Shown: one piece after another, positions 9,057 through 18,960 of the stretch
How the letters are laid out: the number at the start of each line of letters is the position of its first letter
Numbering within the stretch: the first letter of the stretch is position 1
Source of the DNA: Streptomyces mirabilis
GTDB lineage: Bacteria > Actinomycetota > Actinomycetes > Streptomycetales > Streptomycetaceae
Assembly: GCF_039503195.1 (NCBI RefSeq)
Contig: NZ_JBCJKP010000002.1
Coordinates: forward strand, 62,001 to 126,000
Direction of reading: 5' to 3'
DNA: 64,000 nt
Notes under the pieces: model-generated
What the model was told of the DNA's origin: nothing
What the model saw: only the letters and a program-made list of their open reading frames with translations
Database searches by the model: none
Translations under genes and position numbers: made by a program

Positions 9057-10484
9057 ATGGCACGGTTCCCGACCGCAGGCTCAGCCGGATCGGAATCCGG
9101 CCCGGCTGACGACATATCCGACCTGCTGAGTTTCCCGGATCCCGCGCGCCTGGAGCTGGACTGCGCGGTCCAGGAACTGGTCGACCGTGCCGGAGAGGTG
9201 CTCCGTACACAGGGTCGGCTCCGGGAGCTGCTGCGTGCTGTTCTCGCCATCACCGCCGACATCTCCTCTCCCGCCGTTCTGGATCATCTGCTGACCACAG
9301 CGTGTGACCTGTTGCATGCGCGCCATGCCGCCCTCGCCGTCTTCGACGGGGCCGGTGACCTCTCCCGGTTCCTCCAGGCAGGTGCCGGACATGCGGACGC
9401 CGAGGCCGTGGAGGACTGTCGCCTTGTAGACGAGAGCGTCGTGCAGCAGCTCGCTGAGGCCGACCAGCCCCTTCGGATCGATGACCTCAGCGCCCACCCG
9501 GTTCCCGTCGGGTGGGCACCTGGTCCCGGACCGCTGCACACTTTCCTCGGCGTGCCGATCCGTGCCCGCGGCCAGACCGTGGGCGCCCTGTGCCTGGGTG
9601 ACAAGGCCGGCCTGCGGGCCGTGCCGGAGCCGTTCAGCGACGAGGACGAGGAACTGGCACAGGCTCTGGCCCGCGCCGCCGGACTGGCCTTCGACAACGC
9701 CCGCCTGTTCCAGCAGACCCAGCGCGAGCAGGCATGGCAGCGCGCCAGCGCCGAGATCACCGCTGCCCTGCTGAGCGGCATCGACACCGAGCGGGCGCTT
9801 GCCTCGATCGCTGAACACGCCCGGCAGGTCGCCGAGGCCGACCTCGCCGCCATCGCCGTGCCCGAGAGCGCCGACCGGCTCGTGATCCGCCTCGCCGACG
9901 GGCATGACGCCCCAGGGTTGACCGGACGGCACTTGCCCACGCAGGGATCCCTGTGCGGCCACGTACTGACCAGCGGCAAACCGCTGCTCACTTCCCACTT
10001 GGCTGCGGACGAGCGTGCCCATGGTCCGGGCGCCGCGTGGTCGAGGCTCCTCGGGCCGGCCATGCTCGCCCCCCTCTCCAGCGGCGCAGAGCCGACCGGA
10101 GTTCTGCTCGTCACCCGCCGACCCGGGCGGCCGGCCTTCGACGAGCCCCAGCTCGGCGCGCTGACCGGCTTCGCCGCCCAGGCCACCCTCGCCCAGCACC
10201 TGGCCGCACAACGCACCGACGCAGAGTTCATCGCCCGCATCCAGGACCACGAATGCATCGCCCAGGCTCTGCACGACCGCGTCATCGAGGACATCTTCGG
10301 CGTCAGCCTCGCCCTCAACAGCGCGGCCACCGCTGCACCCGGCGACCTCCAGCACCGAATCCTGCAGACCGTCGACCGTCTCGACAACATCATCAAGGAC
10401 ATCCGCGTCACCGTCTTCGACCTGCAACACGGCGGCACCGGCCGCACCCGGCCCGAGAGACCGGGCCCAAGACCCCAGGAGTGA
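9057..10484 (+). CDS. DevS/DosS-like GAF-GAF sensor with a HisKA_3 segment but no ATPase domain
   Basis: The 475-residue protein has two GAF domains, about residues 60-220 ([20 protein letters not shown]) and 235-380. A HisKA_3-type box follows with [18 protein letters not shown], potential phosphoacceptor His406. The protein ends about 70 residues later in a Pro/Arg-rich tail ([13 protein letters not shown]) with no HATPase motifs, and none are encoded directly downstream. It could therefore be phosphorylated only in trans, or act as a dimeric ligand sensor. DevS-family GAF domains can bind haem, but no haem-coordinating residue is assigned here. A truncated kinase is the alternative reading. 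Confidence 0.72.
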   Translation: MARFPTAGSAGSESGPADDISDLLSFPDPARLELDCAVQELVDRAGEVLRTQGRLRELLRAVLAITADISSPAVLDHLLTTACDLLHARHAALAVFDGAGDLSRFLQAGAGHADAEAVEDCRLVDESVVQQLAEADQPLRIDDLSAHPVPVGWAPGPGPLHTFLGVPIRARGQTVGALCLGDKAGLRAVPEPFSDEDEELAQALARAAGLAFDNARLFQQTQREQAWQRASAEITAALLSGIDTERALASIAEHARQVAEADLAAIAVPESADRLVIRLADGHDAPGLTGRHLPTQGSLCGHVLTSGKPLLTSHLAADERAHGPGAAWSRLLGPAMLAPLSSGAEPTGVLLVTRRPGRPAFDEPQLGALTGFAAQATLAQHLAAQRTDAEFIARIQDHECIAQALHDRVIEDIFGVSLALNSAATAAPGDLQHRILQTVDRLDNIIKDIRVTVFDLQHGGTGRTRPERPGPRPQE

Positions 10485-10547
10485 GCGTCGGACACCCAGG
10501 CCGGAGGCACGCCTCCACCGCCCTGCGCGTTACGGGAAGGACAAAGG

Positions 10548-10901
10548 ATGGCCATTTCGCGCCATGGACGCCACCACGTGACACGGCACTGGCATGCACG
10601 GACGGCCGACCGGCGGGCGCGGGCCGCGGCACGCCGCTGGCGTCACACCGGCAGCGAGCCGCGCTGGGCACAGACCGACCTGCCCGCCCGGCGGCTCCTC
10701 TCGCGTCTCTTCACCGTGCTGTTCGCGCTGGGCGCCGCCGGCTTCGCCCTCCTCGCATGGCAAGTGAAACCTGCCTCCCAGCCCGACCGCACTCTGTTCA
10801 TCGCACTGGCCGCGCTCTGCGCGGCGTCCACTGCCGTGGCCATCGCCGACCTGTACGTGATCCGACGGCGAGCGGCCGAGCAGCACCGCTGGAGACGCTG
10901 A
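10548..10901 (+). CDS. Small basic membrane protein of unknown function
   Basis: The 117-residue protein has an arginine- and histidine-rich first 45 residues ([20 protein letters not shown]) followed by two transmembrane helices ([18 protein letters not shown] and [19 protein letters not shown]) and a basic tail. Both ends should face the cytoplasm. It resembles small actinobacterial DUF6343-like proteins, but that match is weak. It lies 63 bases after the GAF sensor gene and is probably in the same transcript. Confidence 0.55.
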   Translation: MAISRHGRHHVTRHWHARTADRRARAAARRWRHTGSEPRWAQTDLPARRLLSRLFTVLFALGAAGFALLAWQVKPASQPDRTLFIALAALCAASTAVAIADLYVIRRRAAEQHRWRR

Positions 10902-11341
10902 CCCGCACGCGCCGAGAAGCTGCCCCGGCTGATCGCCGGACGCGCCCGCCCGCTGCTCCTCACCGGTCGCAGAGCACCCGCAGGCCCCGAGACGCTGGAC
11001 GTGTGCGAGGAGACCGGCCGAGGCCGGCCTGTCCCGCCGCCATTGCGCTCGCGGCTACCGGCTGCTCGCAGACCCGCTCGCCCGTGAGGAGGGCGCTGTG
11101 CCCTGGAGAGGGAAGCCGGACCGGCGTCTTCCGTGTGACGGCGGGGCAGGCGGCGTTGCGGCCTGGCGGTGCCCAAGCGCAGGAACTAGCGTTGTCCACA
11201 GAGCAGTCGTGGTTCCGAAGTTGTTCGCCCGCGGTCATCTTGCCCGCGGGCGTTTTGCTGTGCAGCACTCTCCGGACCAGGGCGATCATCTCCGGACCCG
11301 CGGCACCGTGCGGGCCCGAACCCCCACGAAGGAGACCAGGC
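10902..11341. other. Non-coding stretch upstream of the cold-shock gene, including its leader
   Basis: About 440 bases separate the small membrane protein gene from the cold-shock gene. I see no convincing gene. The distal part carries a stable hairpin followed by TTTT (11226-11256) inside what should be the 5' leader. Long structured leaders are known for bacterial cold-shock mRNAs, so a regulatory leader is plausible. Confidence 0.4.
11226..11256 (+). terminator. Hairpin plus T-run upstream of the cold-shock gene (attenuator or terminator)
   Basis: CGCCCGCGG (11226-11234) pairs with CCGCGGGCG (11244-11252) across a nine-base loop and is followed by TTTT. It lies about 85 bases before the cold-shock start codon. 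It may end the upstream transcript, or act as an attenuator in the leader if the promoter is further upstream. Confidence 0.5.
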
Positions 11342-11545
11342 ATGGCCAAGGGCACTGTGAAGTGGTTCAACGCGGAGAAGGGCTTCGGTTTCATCGCGCA
11401 GGAGGGCGGCGGCCCGGACGTCTTCGCCCACTACTCCAACATCACCGGCCAGGGCTACCGGGAACTGCAGGAAGGCCAGCACGTCGAGTTCGACGTCACC
11501 CAGGGCCAGAAGGGCCCCCAGGCGGAGAACATCCGCGTCGTCTGA
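11342..11545 (+). CDS. Cold-shock protein (CspA family)
   Basis: The 67-residue protein is a complete cold-shock domain. RNP1 is seen as KGFGFI and RNP2 as DVFAHY within the usual [18 protein letters not shown] start. It binds single-stranded nucleic acid and acts as an RNA chaperone in the cytoplasm. GAAGGAGA provides a strong ribosome-binding site eight bases before the ATG. A hairpin precedes it in the presumed leader and a strong terminator follows immediately, so it is a single-gene transcript. Confidence 0.97.
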   Translation: MAKGTVKWFNAEKGFGFIAQEGGGPDVFAHYSNITGQGYRELQEGQHVEFDVTQGQKGPQAENIRVV

Positions 11546-11558
11546 CCCCACGCCCGAA

Positions 11559-11590
11559 CAGGCCCGGCACCCTGCGAAGTGCCGGGCCTG
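11559..11590 (+). terminator. Rho-independent terminator of the cold-shock gene
   Basis: A perfect 12-bp stem, CAGGCCCGGCAC at 11559-11570 with GTGCCGGGCCTG at 11579-11590 and an eight-base loop, lies 14 bases after the stop codon. Like many Streptomyces terminators it lacks a long T-run. Confidence 0.8.
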
Positions 11591-11616
11591 CCTTCTGCGG
11601 CACCGCTGGCGATTCA

Positions 11617-12192
11617 TCATGAGATTCGCCGAGCACGGTATCGCGCACAGCTTTCTCGGCAGCCTCGAAATGCGGGCTCGAAAAGCCCCCTCACGCGGGA
11701 TCGCTGGTGGTCGGGGCTGCTGCCCACGCTCACTGGCCAGGCAGTCCTTCGCGTGTGGGTGCAAGGCCGGAAGCCTGCAGCACCGTCGGCCGCCACCACG
11801 GACGGGGCTCCGCCGGCCACCCACCGGAAGTGGGCCGCCTTCATCAGGTCGCCGATGCTCTCCCGCACGAACCCGTCCACGGTGCAAAGGCCGCCCAGGC
11901 GTTCACGCAGCACCGCATGACCCGGCTCCTCATCGTCCGCGATCTGCTGGTAATCCCCCGAGTCGGGGCGACCCGAGAAGACGTACACCCAGTGGCCCAT
12001 GCCGGCCAGCCTGCCGGGAACCAGAGGACCCACCTGATCAGGCGCGAAGGCGGTGGAATGGATCCGCCCGAAGGGATGACAGGCGCTCCTGACCAGACAA
12101 GTCCGCGGCCCGAGCTCCTGGAGCCGGTCGCCGACTGTCCGAATCGCGGGCCGTGGCGGATGCCCGCAGCATGGAAATGACCCGAATGCCAT
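11617..12192 (-). CDS. Hypothetical protein
   Basis: A minus-strand frame from an ATG at 12192 encodes about 191 residues with protein-like composition in the middle (MGHWVYVFSGRPDSGDYQQI and VDGFVRESIGDLMKAAHFRW). The last 60 residues are arginine- and cysteine-rich and may be a frameshifted tail. No family is recognised. Competing frames here are less natural. It is divergent from the Hsp20 gene, whose start is only 22 bases away, so the true start may differ. Confidence 0.35.
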   Translation of the reverse strand: MAFGSFPCCGHPPRPAIRTVGDRLQELGPRTCLVRSACHPFGRIHSTAFAPDQVGPLVPGRLAGMGHWVYVFSGRPDSGDYQQIADDEEPGHAVLRERLGGLCTVDGFVRESIGDLMKAAHFRWVAGGAPSVVAADGAAGFRPCTHTRRTAWPVSVGSSPDHQRSRVRGLFEPAFRGCRESCARYRARRIS

Positions 12193-12213
12193 CGTATGCG
12201 GAGGTGACCCGCG

Positions 12214-12693
12214 ATGACTCTGCCCGTACACCACCGGCCCGGCCATCTCGTGGAACGAGCGTCGCCCTCCCTGGGCTGGGGCGAGCCGATCACTGCCGAG
12301 TTCGACGATCTCTTCGAACGGATGAACCGGTTCCTGGAGCAGGCCGCAAGTGCCACGCCCTCCGCAAGAGGCTGGTCGCCCATGGCCGACCTGCACGAAA
12401 CAGACGACGCCTACGTGGTCGAGGCGGAACTGCCCGGGATCAAGCGCGAGGACATCGACGTCGAGGTCAGCGAGCGGGAACTGTGTATCACAGGGGAGTA
12501 CAAGGAGCGCGAGCGTGAAGGCGTCCTGCGCCGCAGCACCCGGCGCACCGGGCGTTTCGAGTACCGGGCGCTGCTGCCGGCGGGCCTCAAGGCTGAAGAG
12601 ATCACCGCGACGCTGTCCGACGGGTTGCTGACAGTCACCGTCCCCAAGGCGCAGGCGGCCAAGCCGCACCACATCGAGATCACCCAAGCCTGA
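12214..12693 (+). CDS. Hsp20/alpha-crystallin small heat-shock protein
   Basis: The 159-residue protein has an N-terminal arm including EFDDLFERMNRFLEQ. An alpha-crystallin domain from about residue 53 follows (WSPMADLHETDDAYVVEAEL, PGIKREDIDVEVSERELCI, GRFEYRALLPAGL, LSDGLLTVTVPK). It should form oligomers that hold unfolding proteins for refolding. The usual C-terminal IxI motif appears as IEI. A GGAGG sequence precedes the ATG. Confidence 0.93.
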   Translation: MTLPVHHRPGHLVERASPSLGWGEPITAEFDDLFERMNRFLEQAASATPSARGWSPMADLHETDDAYVVEAELPGIKREDIDVEVSERELCITGEYKEREREGVLRRSTRRTGRFEYRALLPAGLKAEEITATLSDGLLTVTVPKAQAAKPHHIEITQA

Positions 12694-12781
12694 GACGGCA
12701 GGTGTGGTGGGGGCGGGCGTCAGGCCCCACCACCTGAAAGGGCAACCATCCGCTTCCGGGCACTGATGAGGCCGGATTGCG

Positions 12782-13316
12782 CTAGCGCCGGCCGGCCCTC
12801 GTCCAGCACCTCCCTCCTGCTGATGCCTGGCCCTGACGGAAGGCCTGCAGCCGTCGCGTCAGCGGCGCGGCCGTCGGCCCGGCGAGGTAGCCCTGGACCT
12901 GCAGTGCGGTCGCGGCGAGGACCTGGCGGGCGCCCAGGGTGTTCATGACGGTGTCGCGTACGACCTGGTCGTGGGCGGTGAGCTGACGCAGGTCGGCACG
13001 GACGTGCGGGTCGCGGAAGTGGCGGCGCAGGTCGATGGCGATGTCCGCGCGCTGCAGGATGCCTGCGTACTCGGCCTCTTCGTCGTCGTGCACCCACCCG
13101 ATGGACACGACCGTCACGTCCGTCGGCGGCTGGGCGATGAACCGGTCCTCAGGGGTCCCACCCGGTGCAGTGCTCGCGCACCTCGCCGTCCCGGCCGCGC
13201 ACCGAGACCTGCCACGACGGCCAACCCTCGCGCGGGCCGCGGTCGATGGCGAGGACCTCGTACTCGCTGTCGGCGTACCCGTGGTCGTAGCGGCCTCCGA
13301 TCCGGCGCGGTCCCAC
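12782..13316 (-). CDS. Hypothetical protein, frame interrupted by one extra C
   Basis: On the minus strand a frame entering at about 13316 (GTG; the true start may be further up) gives YADSEYEVLAIDRGPREGWP and EVREHCTGWDP, then stops at 13149. Removing one base from the C-run (plus-strand G-run 13152-13155) continues it as EDRFIAQPPTDVTVVSIGWV, HDDEEAEYAGILQRADIAID and DLRRHFRDPHVRADLRQLTA down to 12782. The joined protein is about 177 residues, acidic in the middle and without membrane segments. No family is recognised. The clean continuation suggests an indel artefact. Confidence 0.45.
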
Positions 13317-13544
13317 CCAGGCCGGGCATGTGAGACCGGTCCAGGCTGGGCATGTGAGATGTGAGACGGGCCGGGCATGGTCTTCCGGCGCCGGGGTGGT
13401 GCCAAAACGGTGCCGGTGTGCCGCTGCTGACGGGGCCGGGCCGAAGGGAGTTCGGCCCGGGCCGGTGAGCAGCGGCGGTGCGGCGCGGCGGTCACATCGT
13501 GGTCGCGGGGGGCGTGGTGGTCACGGCCTTGGGGAGCGTGGTGG

Positions 13545-13775
13545 TCACAGGCCCAGGGAGATGGCCAGCCGGGTGAGTTCGGCGGTGCTGTTGATGTTGA
13601 GCTTGGCCCGGATACGGCGGAGGTAGGCGTCGACGGTGTGCTTGGAGAGTCCCATGTGGCGGGCCGTCTGCAGGTAGGTGCGCCCTGCGGCGATATGTCG
13701 CAGCGTCTCCTGCTCGCGGGGGGCCAGCGCGGGGACGGGGGCTTCGGCGTGCGACGTGGCGAGTGTGAGGCTCAT
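13545..13775 (-). CDS. LuxR-type helix-turn-helix-only regulator
   Basis: This 76-residue protein is little more than a LuxR C-terminal DNA-binding domain: LAPREQETLRHIAAGRTYLQ, then LSKHTVDAYLRRIRAKLNI. It has no receiver or ligand domain, so its activity would be set by expression level or partners. GGAGGAAAT precedes the ATG on the minus strand. The adjacent upstream region contains an AT-rich stretch unusual for this genome (TTATGTAAAGCGGAC on the minus strand), likely its promoter. Confidence 0.8.
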   Translation of the reverse strand: MSLTLATSHAEAPVPALAPREQETLRHIAAGRTYLQTARHMGLSKHTVDAYLRRIRAKLNINSTAELTRLAISLGL

Positions 13776-14083
13776 GGGATTTCCTCCGACGTGTCGGCTC
13801 GGTCGTCGCTGCTCACACCCTTGAAAGCAGGGGACATATGACCGAATAAGGCTTTTTGTCCGCTTTACATAAAGGGTGACCGGGGGACTTCATGACGGTG
13901 TCCGCCGACTGTCACAGGCCTGTCACAGGCAATCCCCGCGGGTTTGCAGGGGCGCGGTCACGGACGAGGCGGCGGGCCGCGCCCCCGGTGACGGCGCCGG
14001 GTTGGTACTCCGTGCCCCCCGGGATCATGCTTGTCAGGAGAGCCCCCGGCCGTGCAGGTTCCCGAAGGGCGAGATGAGCGGCG
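13776..14083. other. Intergenic promoter region, no gene seen
   Basis: This 308-base gap separates the divergent LuxR-type gene and the PP2C phosphatase gene. It holds an AT-rich block at about 13845-13880 and an exact tandem duplication of CTGTCACAGGC at about 13909-13930. No additional coding sequence was recognised. Confidence 0.4.
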
Positions 14084-16671
14084 ATGGAGCGACTTCCCAC
14101 CCCTCCTGGTGAGCGGCCACACGAGTCGGACGCCTCCCCCGGTCCGGCCCGCCCGGCCCCTCCCCCTCCCCCGGCCACCGCCGCCGTCGACGCGCGGGGC
14201 ATCGTGACGGAGTGGAGCGAGGCGCCCGGCAGTTGCTCGGCTACCCGCCCTCGGAGGTCGTGGGACAGCCCGCCGCCCGTCTGCCCGCCGACGGCGCCGG
14301 CACGGCCGGCGCGGCGGCGCTGCGGGACGCGGCCGGACGGGAGCGGTGGAGCGGCACCGCGGCACCGCGGCACCGCGACGGCCGCCGGCTGCGGCGGGAA
14401 CTGCTGGGGCACCACCGCACGGCGGAGGGCCCCGTCACCGAGTGGCTCGTGGTGTCCGCCGTGACCGGCACACCCGAGGGACGAACACCCGCCGGCCCGC
14501 CCGAAGGAGAAGCAGCCGGGGGCGCGGCGCCCGGGAACGAGGCCGCCGGGAGCACGACGCCCGGAAGCGGGACGCCCAGGAGCGGGACGTACGGGAGCGG
14601 GACGTCCGGGAGCGGGCGGCTGGGGGAATGGGCGTTTCGTCAGGCGCCCTGTGTCATGGCCGTCTTCGACGCGGACCTGCGGCTGGTGCGGGCCAACGCC
14701 GGTATGGAGCAGGTGCTGTCCCTCACCGAGGACCAGATGCGCGGGCTGCGTCTGCCGGAGATCGTGCCGCATCCGGTGAGCGACGAGACCGAGGCGAAGA
14801 TGCGCCGGGTGCTGGAGGGCGGCGGCCCGCAGCAACTGCGGGCGGGTGCCGGCCCCGCGGGCACCGGGGCGAACGACGGCTGGTCGACCTCCCTCGTCCC
14901 GCTGGAGGACCCCGCCGGGCACGTACGCGCGGTGTGCCTGGCGGCGCACCAGCGGCTCCAGGAGCATCTCGCCCGGCAGCGGATGCTCCTGCTGAGCGAG
15001 GCCTCGTCCCGCATCGGCACCACCGCGGACAGCGGGCGCACCGCGCAGGAACTGGCCGACATCGCCGTCCCTGGGCTCGCGGACTTCGCCGCCGTCGATC
15101 TGCTGGACGCCCCCCGGCACGGCGGCGAGCCCTCCCCCGCCGCCCCGGCCAGGCCCCTCGCCGCGACCCGTACCGCGGTGCGCTCGGTCCTCGACGACGG
15201 CCCCCCCGCCTCCGCCGCGGGCACGGCGGGCACGAAGACCCTCTACCCGGCCCTGTCACCGGTGGCCCGGTGCCTGGCCCAGGGCCACGGCGCCCTGTAC
15301 GACGCGGCCGACCCCGACCTCCTCCGGTGGGCGCGGCAGGACCCGGGGGCCGCCCAGCTCCTGGGCAGCACAACGCACTCGGTGATGGTGGTGCCGATGC
15401 GGGCCCACGGCGCCACCCTCGGCGTGGCCCTCTTCGGCCGGCACCGGCACGCGGAGCCCTTCGAGACGGACGACCTGTGGCTGGCCGAGGAACTCACCGC
15501 CAAGGCGGCCGTCAGCATCCACACCGCCCGCCGCGGCAGCCGCGAGCACACCAGCACCATGACCCTGCAGCGCAGCCTGCTCCCGCAGACGCTGCCCGAC
15601 CAGGGAGCCCTGGACATCGCCACCCGCTATCTGCCCGCCGGCACCCGGGCCGGCGTGGGCGGCGACTGGTTCGACGTCATCCCGCTGTCCGGTGCGCGGG
15701 TGGCCCTCGTCGTGGGCGACGTGGTCGGCCACGGCATCCGCGCCTCCGCCACCATGGGCCGGCTGCGCACCGCGGTGCGCACCCTGGCCGACGTCGACCT
15801 GCCGCCCGACGAACTGCTCACCCACCTCGACGACCTCGTCCTGCACCTGTCCGCCGACGAGAGCGGCACGGACGACACCGCCGAGAGTGCCGGGGGCATC
15901 GGCACCACCTGCCTGTACGCGGTCTACGACCCGGTCTCGCGCCGCTGCGCCCTCGCCCGGGCCGGCCACCCGCCGCCCGCCGCGGTCACCCCGGACGGCG
16001 CCGTCCGCTTCCTCGACGTCCCGGCCGGCCCGCCGCTGGGCCTGGGCGGCCTGCCGTTCGAGACCTTCGAGACCGAACTGCCCGAGGGCAGCCTCCTGGC
16101 CCTCTACACCGACGGTCTGCTCGCCGCCCGCGACCACGACATCGACGAGGCACTGGACAAGATGTTCGCCGCCCTCGCCCGCCCCGCGAAGACCCTCGAC
16201 ACGGTCTGCGACAGAGTCCTCACCGCCATGCTGAACCACCGTCCCGACGACGACATCGCCCTGCTCGTCGCCCGCACCCGGGCCCTGCACACCGACCGGG
16301 TCGCCGCCTGGGACCTGGCCTCCGACCCGGCCGTCGTCGCCCGGGCACGCAAGCACGCCACCGAGCAGTTGACCGCCTGGGGGCTGGACGACGCCGCCTT
16401 CATCACCGAACTGACGGTCAGTGAACTGGTCACCAACGCCATCCGCTACGGCCGGCCGCCCATCCAGCTGCGGCTGATCCACGAGGCCTCCACGCTCACC
16501 TGCGAGGTCTTCGACTCCAGCAGCACCGCCCCGCACATGCGGCGCGCCCGGACCTTCGACGAGGGCGGGCGGGGCCTGCTGCTGGTCGGCCAGCTCGCCC
16601 GGCGCTGGGGCACCCGGCACGCCCTCACCGGCAAGACCGTCTGGGCCGAGCAGTCCCTCTCCCCCGGCTGA
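14084..16671 (+). CDS. PAS-GAF-PP2C (SpoIIE) phosphatase with C-terminal anti-sigma-factor-like ATPase domain, one-base frameshift near the start
   Basis: From the ATG at 14084 the protein begins with a Pro-rich segment and PAS start (AAVDARGIVTEWSE). One missing G at the G-pair 14221-14222 shifts the frame, after which GARQLLGYPPSEVVGQ continues the same PAS domain and the frame stays open to 16671, about 862 residues in all. Order: PAS, second PAS (VMAVFDADLRLVRANAGMEQ), GAF, PP2C (GVGGDWFDVI, VGDVVGHGI, GHPPPAAVTPDG, YTDGLLAARD) and an RsbW-like HATPase (LTVSELVTNAIRYG). Such proteins act in partner-switching control of alternative sigma factors: the phosphatase dephosphorylates an anti-sigma antagonist and the kinase-like domain may bind it. 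The shift looks like a sequencing indel. Confidence 0.85.
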
Positions 16672-16700
16672 CCGCCGCCCGCACCGGGCCGCAGAACGCC

Positions 16701-16782
16701 AGGGCCTGTCCGGCGGACCAGGTCGCAGGAAACGGGCGGGACCTCATCCCCGCGTCTACGGCATGATCCGCCGGCAGGCCCT
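16701..16782. repeat. Large inverted repeat of a dispersed AGGGCCTGTCCGGCGGA-type sequence
   Basis: AGGGCCTGTCCGGCGGAC (16701-16718) is mirrored by GATCCGCCGGCAGGCCCT (16765-16782) with about 46 bases between. The right arm overlaps the stop codon of the minus-strand phosphatase gene. A copy of one arm occurs at 8276-8294. It lies between convergent genes and could serve as a bidirectional terminator; it also looks like a dispersed genomic repeat. Confidence 0.55.
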
Positions 16783-18019
16783 AGAGGCGCACGACGACCA
16801 GGGCGACGTCGTCGCGTCCGCCGCTGCTGACACCGAGGCGGGCGAGCAGCATGTCGGCCAGGCGTTCGGGAGCAAGACGGGTGTGGCGGGTGAGGGTGTC
16901 GGTGAGCCGGCGCAGACCGACGTCGATGTCCTCTCCCCGGCGTTCGATGAGCCCGTCGGTGTAGAGCACGAGGGTGTCTCCCGGGGTGTAGGGCAGCTCG
17001 GCCTGGGGGCGCGACACATGGCGGGGGCGGGCGCCCAGCGGGGGGTCGGTGGCCTGGTCGAGCAGGCCGAAGGACCCGTCGGGATGCACCAGGACGGGCG
17101 GGAGATGACCGGCGCTGCTGTAGCGGATGCGGTGGACCCGGTTGTCGATGACGGCCTCGGCCGCGGTGGTGGCCAGCGCCCCTTCCACCGAGCGGGCATA
17201 CAGGCCCAGCACCTCCAGCGCTCTGGCCGGCTCGTGCAGGGCGCGGACCGCCGCGGACAGGGCGCTGCGGAGCATGCCCATCGTCGCGGCGGCCTCCAGG
17301 CCGTGCCCGACGACGTCGCCGACGGCCACGGCGAAGCCGCCGGGCAGATCGACCACGTCGTACCAGTCGCCGCACACGTTCAGGGACCCGGCGGCGGGCA
17401 TGTAGCGCACCGCGATGTTCTGGTGGCCCGCCAGGTCGGGTGATTGCAGCATGGCCTCCTGCAGGGCGACGGCGATCTGGCGTTCCCGGCCGTGCGCCTT
17501 GCGCAGTTCCTCGTTCAGCTGCTGCAGTTCGCGCGCCCGCGCATACAGCTCGGCCTCCATCGCCTCCCGCTCGCCCAGCACGCCGGTCCCTTGCGCGCGC
17601 GGAAGGCGGGACAGGACGAACCCGGTCACGTCCTCCACCCGGTGGATGATCCACTCCACCTGCCCGTCCGGCCCGAGCACCGGGGTGTTGATCGGCGACC
17701 ACCAGCGCTCCTCGAACGCACCCGGACGGCCGGCGACGGGGATGTCGTACTTCTGCACCGCCATGGTGTCCGGTTCCTTCGAACGCAGCACCCAGTGCAG
17801 GGAGGCGCTCAGATTCCGCACCCCGTCGGCGCCCGGGTCCGCGGGATTGTCGGGGAAGGCGTCGAAGATATACCGCCCGACCAGTTCCGCCCGGGTGCGG
17901 CCGGTCGCCAGGAGGTAGGCCCGGTTGACGTCCACGATCACCAGGTCGCGGCCCAGCACCAGGTACGGGCTGGGGGTGGCGGCGAACAGCGCCCGGTAGT
18001 CGATCCGCTCCCTCACCAC
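16781..18019 (-). CDS. PAS-PP2C (SpoIIE-type) serine phosphatase
   Basis: The 412-residue protein has a PAS domain (about residues 8-130: SPYLVLGRDLVIVDVNRAYL, IIHRVEDVTGFVL), a coiled linker (EAELYARARELQQLNEELRK) and a PP2C domain with CGDWYDVVDLPGG, VGDVVGHGLEAAATMG, YSSAGHLPPVLVH, YTDGLIERRGEDID and SSGGRDDVALVVVRL. The Asp residues that bind Mn/Mg are present. It should dephosphorylate an anti-anti-sigma factor under control of the PAS sensor. It is convergent with the larger PP2C gene. Confidence 0.9.
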   Translation of the reverse strand: MVRERIDYRALFAATPSPYLVLGRDLVIVDVNRAYLLATGRTRAELVGRYIFDAFPDNPADPGADGVRNLSASLHWVLRSKEPDTMAVQKYDIPVAGRPGAFEERWWSPINTPVLGPDGQVEWIIHRVEDVTGFVLSRLPRAQGTGVLGEREAMEAELYARARELQQLNEELRKAHGRERQIAVALQEAMLQSPDLAGHQNIAVRYMPAAGSLNVCGDWYDVVDLPGGFAVAVGDVVGHGLEAAATMGMLRSALSAAVRALHEPARALEVLGLYARSVEGALATTAAEAVIDNRVHRIRYSSAGHLPPVLVHPDGSFGLLDQATDPPLGARPRHVSRPQAELPYTPGDTLVLYTDGLIERRGEDIDVGLRRLTDTLTRHTRLAPERLADMLLARLGVSSGGRDDVALVVVRL

Positions 18020-18255
18020 ACGCTCTCCCTACCGCCCCGACGTCACGGTCCTCACCCCGCCCACGAACCCACTCGACCACGACACAGGGCCGCCCGCGCT
18101 GCGGGAACCCCGGCACCGGCCGCCGCGGCGGCGTCCTTCGGGGCGGACCGCCTCGTCCTCGGCGAACCTGCTCGGCCTGTCCGCGCCCTGGCCCCGCGGG
18201 CGCAACCAACTCCCACCGCCGCCGCGGGCCGGCCCCCTCGCGGGGCGGGCGGACG

Positions 18256-18849
18256 TCAGCCGGCGCCGCCGGTGCCGCCGCGGCCGCCCAGGCCACCGCT
18301 CTCACAGCCGAGCCCGAGGCAGATCCCGCCGGTGCCGCCCTTGCCGCCGCGGCCGCCGTCGCCGGTGCCCACCGCGGCCCCGCCCGTGCCGCCGGTGCCG
18401 CCGTTGGCGCTGCCGCCGCAGATCCCGGCACAGATCCCGCCCTGGCCGCCGATACCGCCCTCGCGGCCCGGCGCGCCGGCCGTGCCGGTACCGCCGTTGG
18501 CGCTGCCGTTGCACAGCCCGGCGCAGATCCCGCCCTGGCCGCCGTTGCTCCCGTTGACGGTCCCGTTGCAGTTGCCCGCACACACCCGGTCGCCGATCCG
18601 CACGCTGCCGTCGCCCACCTTGACGGTGCCGAACTGGCCACTAGCGAACTGGCCGTTGGCGAACTGGCTGCCGCCGCCCGGTCGGGCACCGTCGGCGGGG
18701 AGCTGCCGGGCGGCGGCCACCACGGCCGTATGGTTCTGCGGCACCGGCGCGGCCATCGCGGCGGGCGCCAGCGCGCCGGCCGCCACACCGGCGGTCAGGG
18801 CGGTCGAGACCGTGAGACCGAGACGGACCTTCCAAGAACGTATATGCAT
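18256..18849 (-). CDS. Secreted glycine-rich protein with repeated CAGxC motifs
   Basis: The 197-residue protein starts MHIRSWKVRLGL and has a clear signal peptide ending near APAAMAAPVP. The mature part contains FANGQFASGQFGTVKVGDG, then a glycine-rich region with repeated GGICAGLCNGSANGGTG-like units. Cysteines occur as closely spaced pairs: CAGNC, CAGLC, CAGIC and CLGLGC. The rest is GG-x runs resembling collagen-like or PE-PGRS-like low-complexity sequence. GGAAGAGGA precedes the start. No family is known to me. The paired cysteines might form disulfides or bind metal at the cell surface; that is speculation. It is the last of three tandem glycine-rich secreted protein genes. Confidence 0.7.
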   Translation of the reverse strand: MHIRSWKVRLGLTVSTALTAGVAAGALAPAAMAAPVPQNHTAVVAAARQLPADGARPGGGSQFANGQFASGQFGTVKVGDGSVRIGDRVCAGNCNGTVNGSNGGQGGICAGLCNGSANGGTGTAGAPGREGGIGGQGGICAGICGGSANGGTGGTGGAAVGTGDGGRGGKGGTGGICLGLGCESGGLGGRGGTGGAG

Positions 18850-18960
18850 GGCATTCCTCTTCCCAAAGAATTATTTTCCGTACCGCGGTTTCCGCTGTAT
18901 CGAATAAACCCGGTCAAGGGCCTCGCCGTCACGGCCCGGGAATTCGGGGCTTGACAAGGA

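Noticed and set aside
13912..15120. Minus-strand 402-codon frame opposite the large PP2C gene
   Set aside because: Low-complexity Arg/Gly/Pro composition and no ribosome-binding site; the plus strand encodes PAS, GAF, PP2C and ATPase domains.
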